Source of the DNA: Proteiniphilum sp. UBA5267
GTDB taxonomy: Bacteria; Bacteroidota; Bacteroidia; Bacteroidales; Dysgonomonadaceae
NCBI GenBank assembly: GCA_002411515.1
Contig: DHTF01000011.1
Location: forward strand, 1-28,088
Direction of reading: 5' to 3'
DNA: 28,088 nt
Part shown: piece after piece, positions 1 through 9,300 of the stretch
Position numbering within the stretch: position 1 is the first letter of the stretch
Layout: the number at the start of each line of letters is the position of its first letter
Made by a program: the position numbers and the translations under genes
Notes under the pieces: generated by a model
The model's database searches: none
What the model was told of the DNA's origin: nothing
Seen by the model: the letters and a program-made list of their open reading frames with translations, nothing else

Positions 1-8
1 TTTGCCAT
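1..8 (-). CDS. ntpB: V-type ATP synthase subunit B, first codons only (partial)
   Basis: Only three codon starts are visible: an ATG at 8-6 followed by GCA and the first bases of the next codon, giving Met-Ala-Lys/Asn. An AAGG stretch lies a few bases upstream and could act as a ribosome binding site. In Bacteroidetes V-ATPase operons the subunit B gene follows subunit A on the same strand, and B proteins there often begin Met-Ala. The call rests on gene order and this start codon; no protein domain can be seen. Confidence 0.35.
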
Positions 9-34
9 TATACCTTGATTTTAATTAGTTCACG

Positions 35-160
35 TTATTCGATTCTCGTAATATATTCATTTCGTTCGCGTTATTAGGCTTCGCCGTTATTTATTCGCTG
101 CTCTTGCATTATTCGATCTTCGCGCGTCGCCACTGAATAACTATTGAATAACTACTGAAT
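35..160. repeat. Short AT-rich repeats between ntpA and the next gene
   Basis: TTATTCG occurs at 35-41, 91-97 and 109-115, with related copies such as CGTTATTAGG near 69-78. An 11-base unit, TGAATAACTAT/C, is repeated in tandem at 134-144 and 145-155 and begins again at 156. The GAATAA core of the tandem units is the reverse complement of TTATTC, so copies at 109-114 and 135-140 can pair across a loop of about 20 bases in the A-B intercistronic mRNA. The tandem part runs into the last codons of ntpA. Whether this is a processing or stability element or only slipped sequence cannot be told from one copy. Confidence 0.55.
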
Positions 161-1904
161 TTTGTTTTACAAGTTCCCTCAATTGTGTTTGATATTGGTT
201 GAATTTGTCAGATCTAAACTTTGCATAGTTCATCTGGCGGCCTATATTGATGAGCTTCTTGAAAAAGTCGGCAACCTGATTGAAATTATCGAATTCAAAA
301 TCGGTGCGGCAGACATCCACAACCAGATCCAGAATATTTTTCTGGCGTTCTATCGGAGTGACCGCATCCACATCGTCGAAAGCGTCCTGCTGCAATACAA
401 TGAAATCGATTAGCTCCGATTTCCAGAATGTGATGTGATATTCCACTGGTACACCGTCATCGCCCAGGATGTTGATCTGTTCGGCGATCTCCTTGCCACG
501 CAGCAGGCGTGTTTTTATCTCACTTACCTTCTCTGTCCAGTCGTTGGCAATGTGATCCGAAATATATTTTTCAAACTCGGGATATTCGAAATACTTGGAG
601 TATGATTCTATCGGATTGATAGCGGGATAGCGCTTCTTGTCGGCCCGCTCTTGTTCCAGTGCGTAGAAACAACGGGCCACTTTTTTGGTGTTTTCCGTCA
701 CCGGTTCCTTGAGGTTTCCTCCGGCTGGTGATACCGTGCCGATGAACGTGATGGAACCCTCTGCGCCGTTATTTAGCGTTACATGTCCAGCACGACCATA
801 AAAGTTGGAGATAGTTGCTGAGAGGTCCATTGGGAAGGCATCGGGTCCTGGCAACTCTTCCAGTCTGTTACTCATCTCACGCAACGCCTGTGCCCAACGT
901 GATGTGGAGTCGGCCATGAGCAGTACTTTCAGTCCCATGGATCGATAATATTCACCGATGGTCATCGCTGTATAAACCGATGCTTCACGGGCGGCGACCG
1001 GCATGTTGGAGGTGTTGGCTACGATGATGGTACGCTCCATTAACTTGCGTCCGGTGTGGGGGTCTACCAGCTCCGGAAACTCGGTGAAGATCTCGACCAC
1101 TTCATTGGCCCGCTCTCCACAGGCAGCGATGATCACGATATCGGCCTCCGCCTGTTTGGAGATGGCATGTTGTAACACTGTCTTCCCTGTTCCGAAAGCA
1201 CCTGGAATAAAACCGGTCCCTCCTTCCACGATAGGATTCAGCGTGTCGATGGAACGTACACCGGTCTCCAACAGCTTGAAGGGTCGGGGCTTCTCTTTGT
1301 ATTCGGTGATGGCTACCTTCACCGGCCAGCGCTGTATCATATTGATAGCAGTCTCCGTGCCTTCGTGGTCTGTCACTACGGCCACGGTTGTATATATATT
1401 GTAATCGCCTTCTCCGACGATGCTTTTGATAGTATAATCGCCCTTCATCACAAAGGGAACCATGATCTTGTGGGGCTGAAAGTTTTCATCCACCTCACCC
1501 AGCCAGGACCCTGCCGTAACACGGTCTCCCACCTTTGCGAGCGGTTTGAAATGCCACAATTTTTCCTCATCGAGTGGGAAAGTATAATTCCCTCTTTTCA
1601 GGAAGACCCCCTCCATCTTGTCGAGATCATTTTCCAGACCGTCGAGGTTGCGCTGCAGAAGACCCGGGCCGAGGATCACCTCAAGCATGTGACCCTGAAA
1701 CTCTACTTCTGCTCCCACGGTCAGTCCCCGGGTACTTTCAAATACCTGGATGTTGACATTCCGACCCACCACCTTGATTACTTCTGCCATCAGCCTGGTG
1801 CCACCCAGGTTGATGTATGCGATCTCATTTTGTGCAACAGGCCCATCCACCTCCACGATCACCAGGTTGGATATGATCCCTTTTACTGTTCCTTTTGTTA
1901 ACAT
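141..1904 (-). CDS. ntpA: V-type ATP synthase catalytic subunit A
   Basis: Catalytic subunit of the V/A-type rotary ATPase on the cytoplasmic face of the inner membrane; it hydrolyses or makes ATP coupled to H+ or Na+ movement. The 587 residues match the usual length. Seen: N-terminal beta-barrel (about 1-75), the A-subunit-specific non-homologous insert (about 110-200), Walker A GAFGTGKT at 235-242, the CGER motif at 262-265, a Walker B-like strand ending LLMADSTSRWAQALRE near 328-343, and a helical C-terminus. The P-loop has Ala where many A subunits have Pro (GPFG). It follows the DUF2764 gene after 102 bp. The start is the ATG at 1904 with an AT-rich leader and no clear Shine-Dalgarno. 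The last codons lie in an 11-bp tandem repeat, so the C-terminal tail may be variable. Confidence 0.97.
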   Translation of the reverse strand: MLTKGTVKGIISNLVIVEVDGPVAQNEIAYINLGGTRLMAEVIKVVGRNVNIQVFESTRGLTVGAEVEFQGHMLEVILGPGLLQRNLDGLENDLDKMEGVFLKRGNYTFPLDEEKLWHFKPLAKVGDRVTAGSWLGEVDENFQPHKIMVPFVMKGDYTIKSIVGEGDYNIYTTVAVVTDHEGTETAINMIQRWPVKVAITEYKEKPRPFKLLETGVRSIDTLNPIVEGGTGFIPGAFGTGKTVLQHAISKQAEADIVIIAACGERANEVVEIFTEFPELVDPHTGRKLMERTIIVANTSNMPVAAREASVYTAMTIGEYYRSMGLKVLLMADSTSRWAQALREMSNRLEELPGPDAFPMDLSATISNFYGRAGHVTLNNGAEGSITFIGTVSPAGGNLKEPVTENTKKVARCFYALEQERADKKRYPAINPIESYSKYFEYPEFEKYISDHIANDWTEKVSEIKTRLLRGKEIAEQINILGDDGVPVEYHITFWKSELIDFIVLQQDAFDDVDAVTPIERQKNILDLVVDVCRTDFEFDNFNQVADFFKKLINIGRQMNYAKFRSDKFNQYQTQLRELVKQNSVVIQ

Positions 1905-2006
1905 ATGTATTTTTTTATTCTATCGCTATAATTGGTCTTATCTGTTGCAACTGCCGGTGTGCAGAAACGGAGCTTCACAAGAAAGATGTGTGACCGATTG
2001 TGCTTG

Positions 2007-2861
2007 TTAAAAATCTTCCGGCAGTTTTGTCTCATTTTTCAGATTGCTAATCAGTTCCCGGAAAACGCGTTCTCCCTCTTCTGCATTGAGGCTTACCCAG
2101 CGCTCCAGTATCTGCAGTTTGCAGAGGTAGGCAAAGAGGTACTCGATGTTGAAGTAGTCGAAAACGGTGTTTTCCTCGAGCCAGTCCCAGCGGAGTTTAT
2201 CGAGTTTGCGTTCCCGATCGTATATATCGGACTCTTCTGAGATGCGTAGCAGGGTGTCGAAATACTCCAACTCGCGACCCAGGCCAAAGTCGCGGACATT
2301 GGCATTCTCCCTGATCAGGCGGGCAGGCTTGTTGTTGCCCACGATATATTGTGTCACTTCCATGCCATACTTGCGGGCGTAGATAGCCGTTAGCACGTTG
2401 CCTATATTCAGGTTGAACTCAAACCAACCCGACATAAGGCTATTCTTTACCTCCAGACCATAATCCATATAGAGGGAAGAAAGCAGATCTTCCCACAGGT
2501 GACCACCTTCGTGTGGATTCTCTTCACTCAACCATCTTTTGATATAGGCTTCGAAGTAGGGAGGTATCTTTGTATTCTTGAGCGGTAGTTCTTCTTTCAC
2601 CTTTGAAACTACCTCGAGGACCTCCTCCCGCGAGAGTCTGCCCATCAGATTGAGGGTTCCATTCTTGTCTTTCAGCAGGCTCAGCAGGTTGTCGTTGTCG
2701 TATTTCAGGAAGTATTTGTGTAGCAGATTCCTGTCGTTTCGCTTCAATACCTCATCCAGCATACCTCTGACCTCCTCCACCGTAAAGGGGAGCTTCATGC
2801 TGTCGAATGAGAAGTCGGGCAGCCCGGCAATAAAATAGTAGTATTGGTTCTTGAAAAGCAT
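2007..2861 (-). CDS. DUF2764 family V-ATPase accessory protein (subunit C position)
   Basis: A 284-residue, probably helical cytoplasmic protein with no signal peptide or membrane segment. Its N-terminus (YYYFIAGLPD within the first 16 residues) is the hallmark of DUF2764, a Bacteroidetes family encoded between V-ATPase subunits E and A. The gene lies 3 bp after ntpE and upstream of ntpA, which is where archaeal-type operons carry the central-stalk subunit C/d. The likely role is therefore to connect the V1 stator or rotor to the membrane ring, but this is inferred from position. The middle of the protein is rich in charged helices (DEVLKRNDRN, LSREEVLEVV). The start at 2861 is supported by the tight spacing to the upstream stop. 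Confidence 0.88.
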   Translation of the reverse strand: MLFKNQYYYFIAGLPDFSFDSMKLPFTVEEVRGMLDEVLKRNDRNLLHKYFLKYDNDNLLSLLKDKNGTLNLMGRLSREEVLEVVSKVKEELPLKNTKIPPYFEAYIKRWLSEENPHEGGHLWEDLLSSLYMDYGLEVKNSLMSGWFEFNLNIGNVLTAIYARKYGMEVTQYIVGNNKPARLIRENANVRDFGLGRELEYFDTLLRISEESDIYDRERKLDKLRWDWLEENTVFDYFNIEYLFAYLCKLQILERWVSLNAEEGERVFRELISNLKNETKLPEDF

Positions 2862-2864
2862 ATG

Positions 2865-3458
2865 TTAAACCTGAAAAAGCAGTTTTTGGATAGCAGGGCG
2901 TAGAAACTCTTTGAAGTAGGCGATGAACTCCGCCTCCCCGAATTTTACTTTGTAAGAACCATCAGCGGGAGAAAGGGTGAACTCGGTCTCCAGGCCGTTC
3001 ACCGATTCAATCCGTAAGCCGCCATCCAGCAGTTGTTTGGCATTAGATGCGATGTAGGATTCCAACGCTGCGGCATCAACGATGCCCACAGTTAAATTAC
3101 CTTTCTCAGCCCAGTTTTTTACCAGCTCTACGATGAGTTGTTGCATGAAAAACTTGTCGGCAGTGGCTGCCTTCACGTTCATGGTTGCCAGCTTGTCGGT
3201 CACCAGGTTGATAATTTCCGATTTGAGTGCTGCCGATGATTGGGAGGCGTAAAGTTTTAATTCTGCCTCAGTGTGTTTCTTTATTTCTGCGGCTTCTTTT
3301 TCTGCCACTGCGATGATCTCTTCAGCTTTTGCTTTTGCCTCATTCAATATTTTCTCCCTTTGGGCATGAGCTGCTGCTACAATTTTGTCGGCTTCCTCCC
3401 TGCCTTTTTCCACACCCTCAGAATAGAGCTTGGAGGTGAGTTCCTGAATTTTGTCCAT
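2865..3458 (-). CDS. ntpE: V-type ATP synthase subunit E (peripheral stalk)
   Basis: A 197-residue peripheral stalk subunit that holds the catalytic head against rotation. Residues about 1-75 form a long Ala/Lys/Glu-rich helix (runs such as AAHAQREKILNEAKAKAEEI) with the heptad-like pattern expected for a coiled coil. Residues about 85-197 form the small globular domain that binds the top of the head. It is the first gene of the visible operon, on minus. A 159-bp spacer separates it from the MATE ORF as first opened at 3618, and two TAnnTTTG boxes lie in that spacer. The ATG at 3458 leaves a leader of about 90-105 nt if either box is used. Family assignment rests on length, coiled coil and operon order. 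Confidence 0.92.
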   Translation of the reverse strand: MDKIQELTSKLYSEGVEKGREEADKIVAAAHAQREKILNEAKAKAEEIIAVAEKEAAEIKKHTEAELKLYASQSSAALKSEIINLVTDKLATMNVKAATADKFFMQQLIVELVKNWAEKGNLTVGIVDAAALESYIASNAKQLLDGGLRIESVNGLETEFTLSPADGSYKVKFGEAEFIAYFKEFLRPAIQKLLFQV

Positions 3459-3550
3459 AGTATGTTGTAATATTTTAAGTTTCGGGATTACATTTTAAAG
3501 CTCTTTGTCTCGAAGTGCTCGCATACTACCTCACTGATTTGGAAGGCAGT

Positions 3551-3570
3551 CAAAAATATAGACAAAGTTA
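3551..3570 (-). promoter_or_regulatory. Candidate -7 promoter boxes for the V-ATPase operon
   Basis: Read on minus, TAACTTTG (3570-3563) and TATTTTTG (3558-3551) both fit the Bacteroidetes -7 consensus TAnnTTTG. They lie 12 bases apart, about 95-110 bases ahead of the ntpE start. No good TTTG -33 element was found at 19-21 bases from either, so the assignment depends on the -7 box and position alone. Confidence 0.4.
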
Positions 3571-3682
3571 CAAAAAAGAATGTATATCTTTTCCTTTTAT
3601 CTGTTTCAAAAAGTAAAATGTTTCGCCTTGCATCTGCTCCAAGCGAGAATTACGTTTGGGTCGTTATCTCCTTTTTTTGCAT

Positions 3683-3690
3683 TATTTTTG
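3683..3690 (+). promoter_or_regulatory. Candidate -7 promoter box immediately before the MATE start
   Basis: TATTTTTG fits TAnnTTTG exactly. A TTTG at 3655-3658 could be the -33 element, although the 24-base spacing is longer than the usual 19-21. Transcription would begin near 3695-3697, on the preferred ATG at 3696, which would give a leaderless mRNA or use of the ATG at 3702. Confidence 0.35.
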
Positions 3691-3695
3691 CACCC

Positions 3696-4991
3696 ATGGC
3701 AATGGACAGAAAAATTTTCAGGCTGGCACTTCCCAATATCATCACAAACATCACTGTTCCCCTGTTGGGCATGATTGATATTGCTGTGGCAGGACGACTG
3801 GGGTCCGCCGTCTATATTGGTGCCATTGCACTGGGTGCCAATATTTTTAATATGATCTATTGGAACTTCGGATTTCTGCGGATGAGTTCCGGAGGTTTTG
3901 CTGCCCAGGCCTATGGTGCGCGCAACATGCAGGAGGTGATGAATGTTTTTATCCGATCTCTCATACTCGGTCTGGGAATAGGAGTAGTGATTGTGATGCT
4001 GCAATTCCCCATCGGCAAGCTTGCTTTGTCGCTGATACAGTCGGGAACGGAGTCGGTTCATCATGTGGAGACTTACTTTCGCATTGTGATATGGGGGGCA
4101 CCGGCTGTACTGGGTTTGTACGCTTTTAAGGGATGGTTTATCGGGATGCAGAATGCTAAGTTACCCATGATCGTAGCCATCCTGAACAATGTGTTGAATA
4201 TTCTGCTGAGTGTGATGTTTGTCTTTGGCTTCGGGATGAAGATAATAGGCATTGCATTGGGTACAGTGTTGTCACAGATCATCTCACTGCTTGTTACCGC
4301 CGCCTTGTGGTGGTGCTATTACCGGCGGCTGCGAAAATATATCCACAGGGAAACGATATGGAACAGGCGGTCGATTCGGTTATATTTTAAAGTGAATGCC
4401 GATGTATTCGTGCGTACTTTTCTGTTGACGCTTGTCACCACTTTTTTCACCTTTGCCTCCTCAGGCATGGGGGAGACCATACTTGCTGTGAACGCCCTAT
4501 TGATGCAATTCTTTATGCTGTTCTCCTATTTCATGGATGGTTTTGCTTATGCCGGCGAAGCTCTCACAGGCAGATATGTGGGTGCAAAAAATCCTTTTTA
4601 TCTGAAGGCGATGATCAGACGAATCTTTTTCTGGGGAACCTGTGTCAGCATTACAGCCATGGTCGTTTACCTGATCTTCCCGGAGCAGATCCTGCGGATA
4701 CTTACCAATGACAGCATCATCATTGAAAGCGCCAAAACCTATATGTTCTGGACGTTGCTCATTCCTTTCACCGGCTTTGCTGCATTCCTGTGGGACGGTA
4801 TCTTTATCGGAGCGACCGCTTCGAAGGAGATGCGCAATGCCATGATTCTTTCAGCGTTTGTTTTCTTTGCCTGCTACTTCACGATGGTGCCTGTATGGGG
4901 AAACAACGGTCTCTGGCTCTCCTTTATCCTTTATCTTTTGGCGCGGGGATTGATGCAGACATACTGGGCAAAGAGCGCCTTGAATTTGTGA
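3696..4991 (+). CDS. MATE family efflux transporter
   Basis: Inner-membrane multidrug/toxin exporter that uses a Na+ or H+ gradient. The protein is hydrophobic throughout, with about twelve membrane segments in two MatE halves. The first half opens with the family-typical RLALPNIITNITVPLLGMID, a helix that carries the ion- and drug-site region. I chose the ATG at 3696 (431 residues, starting MAMDRKIF). The reading frame is open from an ATG at 3618, but the extra 26 residues are not typical of the family, and a -7-like box sits inside the extension. It is a single gene, divergent from the V-ATPase operon and convergent with the TolC-like gene 66 bp away. Substrate cannot be predicted; DinF-like and NorM-like clades are both possible. 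Confidence 0.93.
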   Translation: MAMDRKIFRLALPNIITNITVPLLGMIDIAVAGRLGSAVYIGAIALGANIFNMIYWNFGFLRMSSGGFAAQAYGARNMQEVMNVFIRSLILGLGIGVVIVMLQFPIGKLALSLIQSGTESVHHVETYFRIVIWGAPAVLGLYAFKGWFIGMQNAKLPMIVAILNNVLNILLSVMFVFGFGMKIIGIALGTVLSQIISLLVTAALWWCYYRRLRKYIHRETIWNRRSIRLYFKVNADVFVRTFLLTLVTTFFTFASSGMGETILAVNALLMQFFMLFSYFMDGFAYAGEALTGRYVGAKNPFYLKAMIRRIFFWGTCVSITAMVVYLIFPEQILRILTNDSIIIESAKTYMFWTLLIPFTGFAAFLWDGIFIGATASKEMRNAMILSAFVFFACYFTMVPVWGNNGLWLSFILYLLARGLMQTYWAKSALNL

Positions 4992-5057
4992 GCTATCAAC
5001 AGTCAGTTCTTAAGGAGTTAGTTATCATTTCAGTGGTTGGAGTCAATGATACTTCAT

Positions 5058-6383
5058 TTATTCTAGGTATTTTCCTATTTTTCCACTGATCTGAAGCAGT
5101 GATATTTCATACAGCTTGGTGTTGTATTGCGCTGTGAGGAGACGTTGTTCAGCTTCTAATAAGCTGTTTTGTGCTTCACGTAGTTCCAGGCCGGAGAGGT
5201 CACCTATCTTATAGCGCTCCATAGCAATCTCGTAATTGAGTTCTGCGTTATCGAGACTTTCTATCTCCAGACTGGTCAGTTCCATGTTGTTTTGGTAGGC
5301 AATCCACATATTAGCAAAGTCACTTTGCAGAGCCAGTTTGCGCTGTTCTACCTCCAGCTCCCTGTTTTGAATGGATATTTTCGCATTCTGTTGTTCCCTT
5401 TTGCGATTGAATCCGTCGAAGAAGGTATATCCCAGTGTCACACCCAGTGTAGGGCCCCAGTTCCGTTGGCGGTCGAGTGCCCCGCTGTTGTAGCTGTAAT
5501 GCGTAAAACCGTATCCCCCATTGAGTCGTAGGTAAGGATAGTTGCGACTCTGCAGGTTTTTGAGTTCCAGTTCGCTCAGCCGTTTGTTTTTCTCAGTGAG
5601 TAGCAGACCGGTGTTGTGATTCAGTGTGGCATCGAGCAACTGTTCTTTCGAGAGGGACGCATCGAACAGGATGGTGGTATCTTGTGCGGAAAAGAGGCGA
5701 TCCACATCTCCGCCCATCATCTCGTTTAACAAGATGCGTGAGCGATGTAGTATTTCATATTGCTGGATCAGCAGCGAGCTGTCGGCATTGAAGTAGACCC
5801 GGGCCTGTTGCAGGTCGAGTCGCGAGAGTGAGCCCACCTGGTATCGGGCTTCCACGATGCGCAACCGTTCCCGGGATAGAGCCACTGCATATTTGAGGTT
5901 GCCCAGTCTCAATTGCTGCTGCACATAGTTATAATATTCAGCCGTGAGGTTTGCGACAAAGTTTTCTACTGCCAGTCGGCTATTCAGTTCACCAATAGTT
6001 TGTAACTCCTGCAGCCTTTTGTAATTGGTCTGTACGCGGAATCCCTCAAAGAGCGTCCAGTTGAGGTTTACTCCCACGTCGGTGGTGCTGGTGGAGGCAT
6101 CGCGTGTCTGTACCTTTTTACCGCTATCGGCCGCAAACTGGTCGCTGTTGCTGTTGCGCAGACTGTACCCGCCATCGAGCGACACTTCCGGTAGAAATCC
6201 GGCATTGCCTAGTGTAACATTGTTCGCGGAAATCAATGCTTCGTTGCGAGTGATCTGTAAGTCGTAATTGTTTTGTAACCCTTTCCGCAGGCAATCTTGC
6301 AGGGTCATCACCTCCTGTGAAAGCAAAAGGGGAGAGAGCAGCAGAGAGGTGAACAACACCGTGATGATGATTCGTTTATACAT
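5058..6383 (-). CDS. TolC family outer membrane efflux protein
   Basis: Outer-membrane channel of the tripartite pump encoded by the two preceding genes. The 441-residue length is normal. Residues 1-22 form a signal peptide ending near LLLSQ; no Cys follows, so it is not lipid-anchored. The body has the two repeated OEP units, each with long helices rich in Gln, Leu and Asn (e.g. LRLGNLKYAVALSRERLRI in the first and LLEAEQRLLTAQYNTKLYE in the second) separated by beta strands with aromatic residues (LRLNGGYGFTHYSY). The ATG overlaps the end of the RND gene by 8 bp, which points to translational coupling. It is the last gene of the efflux operon. Confidence 0.95.
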   Translation of the reverse strand: MYKRIIITVLFTSLLLSPLLLSQEVMTLQDCLRKGLQNNYDLQITRNEALISANNVTLGNAGFLPEVSLDGGYSLRNSNSDQFAADSGKKVQTRDASTSTTDVGVNLNWTLFEGFRVQTNYKRLQELQTIGELNSRLAVENFVANLTAEYYNYVQQQLRLGNLKYAVALSRERLRIVEARYQVGSLSRLDLQQARVYFNADSSLLIQQYEILHRSRILLNEMMGGDVDRLFSAQDTTILFDASLSKEQLLDATLNHNTGLLLTEKNKRLSELELKNLQSRNYPYLRLNGGYGFTHYSYNSGALDRQRNWGPTLGVTLGYTFFDGFNRKREQQNAKISIQNRELEVEQRKLALQSDFANMWIAYQNNMELTSLEIESLDNAELNYEIAMERYKIGDLSGLELREAQNSLLEAEQRLLTAQYNTKLYEISLLQISGKIGKYLE

Positions 6384-9300
6384 TGCGCAATTTATCTTCT
6401 TTTTTCTTCTTTTCTTTCATTTCCTGGTCGGTGGAGAGATAAATATACATTACCGGCACCACAAACAAGGTGAGTAGTGTGGAGATCAGCAGGCCCCCCA
6501 CCACGGCTGTACCCATGGCGATGCGGCCGTTGGCACCTTCGCCGGTCGCCAGCGCTAGCGGCAACAACCCCAGGATGGTTGAGATGCTTGTCATGAGAAT
6601 CGGCCGCAACCGTAGCTGGGAAGCTTCGATGATGGCTTTCAGCTTGTTGAGACCTGCCTGTTGACGCTGGTTGGCAAACTCTACAATCAGAATCCCGTTC
6701 TTGGTCACCAGTCCAATCAGCATGATGAGTCCGATCTGGCTATAAATATTCATGGTTACCCCAAACATCCACATGAACAACAGTGCTCCGAAGAGTGCCA
6801 TGGGCACGGAGAACATGATCACAAATGGGTCCTTGAAGCTTTCAAACTGCGCCGCCATTATCAGGAAAATCAAAATAATGGCCAATCCAAAGGCAAACAG
6901 CAGGCTCGAAGAGCTTTCTCTAAAGTTTCTCGATTCCCCTTCCAACGCAGTTCTGAAACTGTGATCGAGCACCTCAGCCGCTATGCGGTCCATCTCTTCC
7001 AGTCCTTCACCCAGGGAGTAATCCGGTGCCAGCCCGGCCGATATGGTAGCCGAATTGAAACGGTTGTAGCGATAGAGCTGGGGTGGGGCCACGGACTCTT
7101 CCAACTTCACCAGGTTGTCCATTTGGATCATTTGCCCGTTGTTATTTTTGATGTAGATGGTTTTTAGGTCGACAGGGGTATTTCGTTGTTGCCGGTTTAT
7201 CTCTCCCAGAATCTGGTACTGTTTTCCATTCATATAGAAGTAGCCCATGCGCTGTCCACTGAGAGCATATTGCAGTGTCTGTCCGATATCGCGTGTGCTG
7301 ACACCCAGCATGGCTGCTTTATCACGGTCGATGATGATTCTGGTTTCAGGTTTTGTGAATTTCAGATCCACGTCGGCCATCTGGAAGTAGGGGCTCTGGT
7401 TTACCTTCTCCATGAGCGGTGGTATAAACTCCTGCAGCTTCTCAATGTTGGGCGCTTGCAACACATACTGTATGGGCATGCCCGCACGGCGTCCGCCGAA
7501 AGTGGACTGCTGCTGCACGAATGCACGCGCAGCCGTTTCATTACGCACACCGCGGGTAATATCTGCGGCAATTTCCATCTGCGTCCGTTCACGTTCGGTC
7601 ATGTCAGGCAGCACCAGACGCACCATGCCAAAGCCACTGCGTGTAAATACGATGTTCGACTCCCTCTCGGGTGCGATTGAGTCGGCAATGGCTGCGATGC
7701 GGTCAGTGTAATCCCGTACAAATTCAAAAGTGGCTCCCTCTGGTGCTGTACTGCGGATCGTTACCTGAGAACGGTCTTCCAGCGGTGCCATTTCGGCAGG
7801 GATGATTCTCCAGAAATAAACAATCAACACAGTGGAGATGATCAGGATGGGAAGGACATACCATTTATGATTGAGGAATGTGTGGAGCCATTTTTCATAA
7901 AAGCGGTTCATCCTTGTAAAGAACACTTCAGTTTTTTCATAGAAACCGCTTCTCTTCCTTTTTCTTTTCAACAGCTTGGAGGAGAGCATGGGAACGAAGG
8001 AGAGGGCTACAAAGGAGGAGATGATTACTGCACCCGATATCACTATGCTGAACTCGCGAAACAGTCGGCCGGTCATGCCTTCCAGGAAAACGATCGGAAA
8101 GAAGATAGCCACCAGCGTGATTGTGGTGGATACCACAGCGAAGAAAATCTCCTTGGAGCCGATGATGGAGGCCTCTTCGGGGTCCATGCCCGACTCAACT
8201 TTTTGAAAGATGTTCTCTGTCACCACGATCGCATCGTCCACGACGAGTCCTACAGCAAGTACTACAGCGAGCATCGACAACACGTTGATGGAAAAACCGG
8301 CGAGGTACATCACAAAGAAGATACCGATGAGAGAAATTGGAATTACTAACGTCGGGATTAGGGTCACTCGCCAGTTTCGCAGGAATGCAAAGATGATGAA
8401 AACAACCAACAGAAAGGCAACTACGACGGTGGATTTGACCTCGTTGATGGAAGCCCTGATAAACTTGGTGTTGTCGAAAGCCACATCAAGAATTACATCT
8501 TCTGGTAGGTCTTTTTTCATCTGTTCCATACGCAACCGCACCTCATCGGCAATGTTGATGTGGTTGGCACCTGGCTGCGGAATGATCACACAGGCTGCCA
8601 TGGGCACACCATTCCTGCGGAGGATGTTCTGCCTGTTGGCTGCGTCCAACTCAGCATAACCCACATCCCGGAAACGTACGATACGGAAGTTGTCTTCAAT
8701 GAGAATCAGGTTGTTGAAATCTTCGGGTGTTTGCATCAGTCCCATGGTGCGGATCGATTGCTCTATGTGGTCGCCCTCGATGCTACCGGCAGGGAGCTCC
8801 ACATTTTCGCGGTCCAGGGCACTCTTGATGTCCATGGGTGTAATATTGTAGGCAGCCATGCGCAAGGGATCGAGCCAAAGCCTCATGGCGTAGCGGTATT
8901 CACCCCATATCTCTACTGCACTTACGTTGGAGATGGTCTGTAGGCGTTCCTTGACGGTGAGGTCGGCAATCTCTGAAAGCTCCAGCAAAGACCTGAGGGG
9001 ACTCTGCACGGTAATCTGCATGATCGGGTCGGAGTCGGCATCGGCCTTTGAAACTGTTGGTGGGTCGGCATCGCGTGGCAGATAGCGCTGTGCTATGGAT
9101 ACCTTGTCTCTCACGTCGTTTGCTGCCGTCTCCATATCGACGCTCAGCTCAAACTCTACGGTGATACGAGAACTTCCCTGGCTACTGCGGCTCACGAGCG
9201 AGCGGATACCGGGTATGCCGTTGATATTTTGCTCCAAGGGCTCGGTGATTTGGTTTTCAATGACCTCGGCGTTTGCGCCGGGGTAGGAGACTTGTACCGT

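Noticed and set aside
5031..5089. CAGTGG...CCACTG as a terminator between the MATE and TolC-like genes
   Set aside because: Six base pairs with a loop of more than 40 bases, one arm inside the TolC-like gene, and no T-run.
6470..9286. Many plus-strand open frames opposite the RND pump gene
   Set aside because: They are antisense to a full-length, motif-complete RND gene, have compositionally odd translations and show no family signature.
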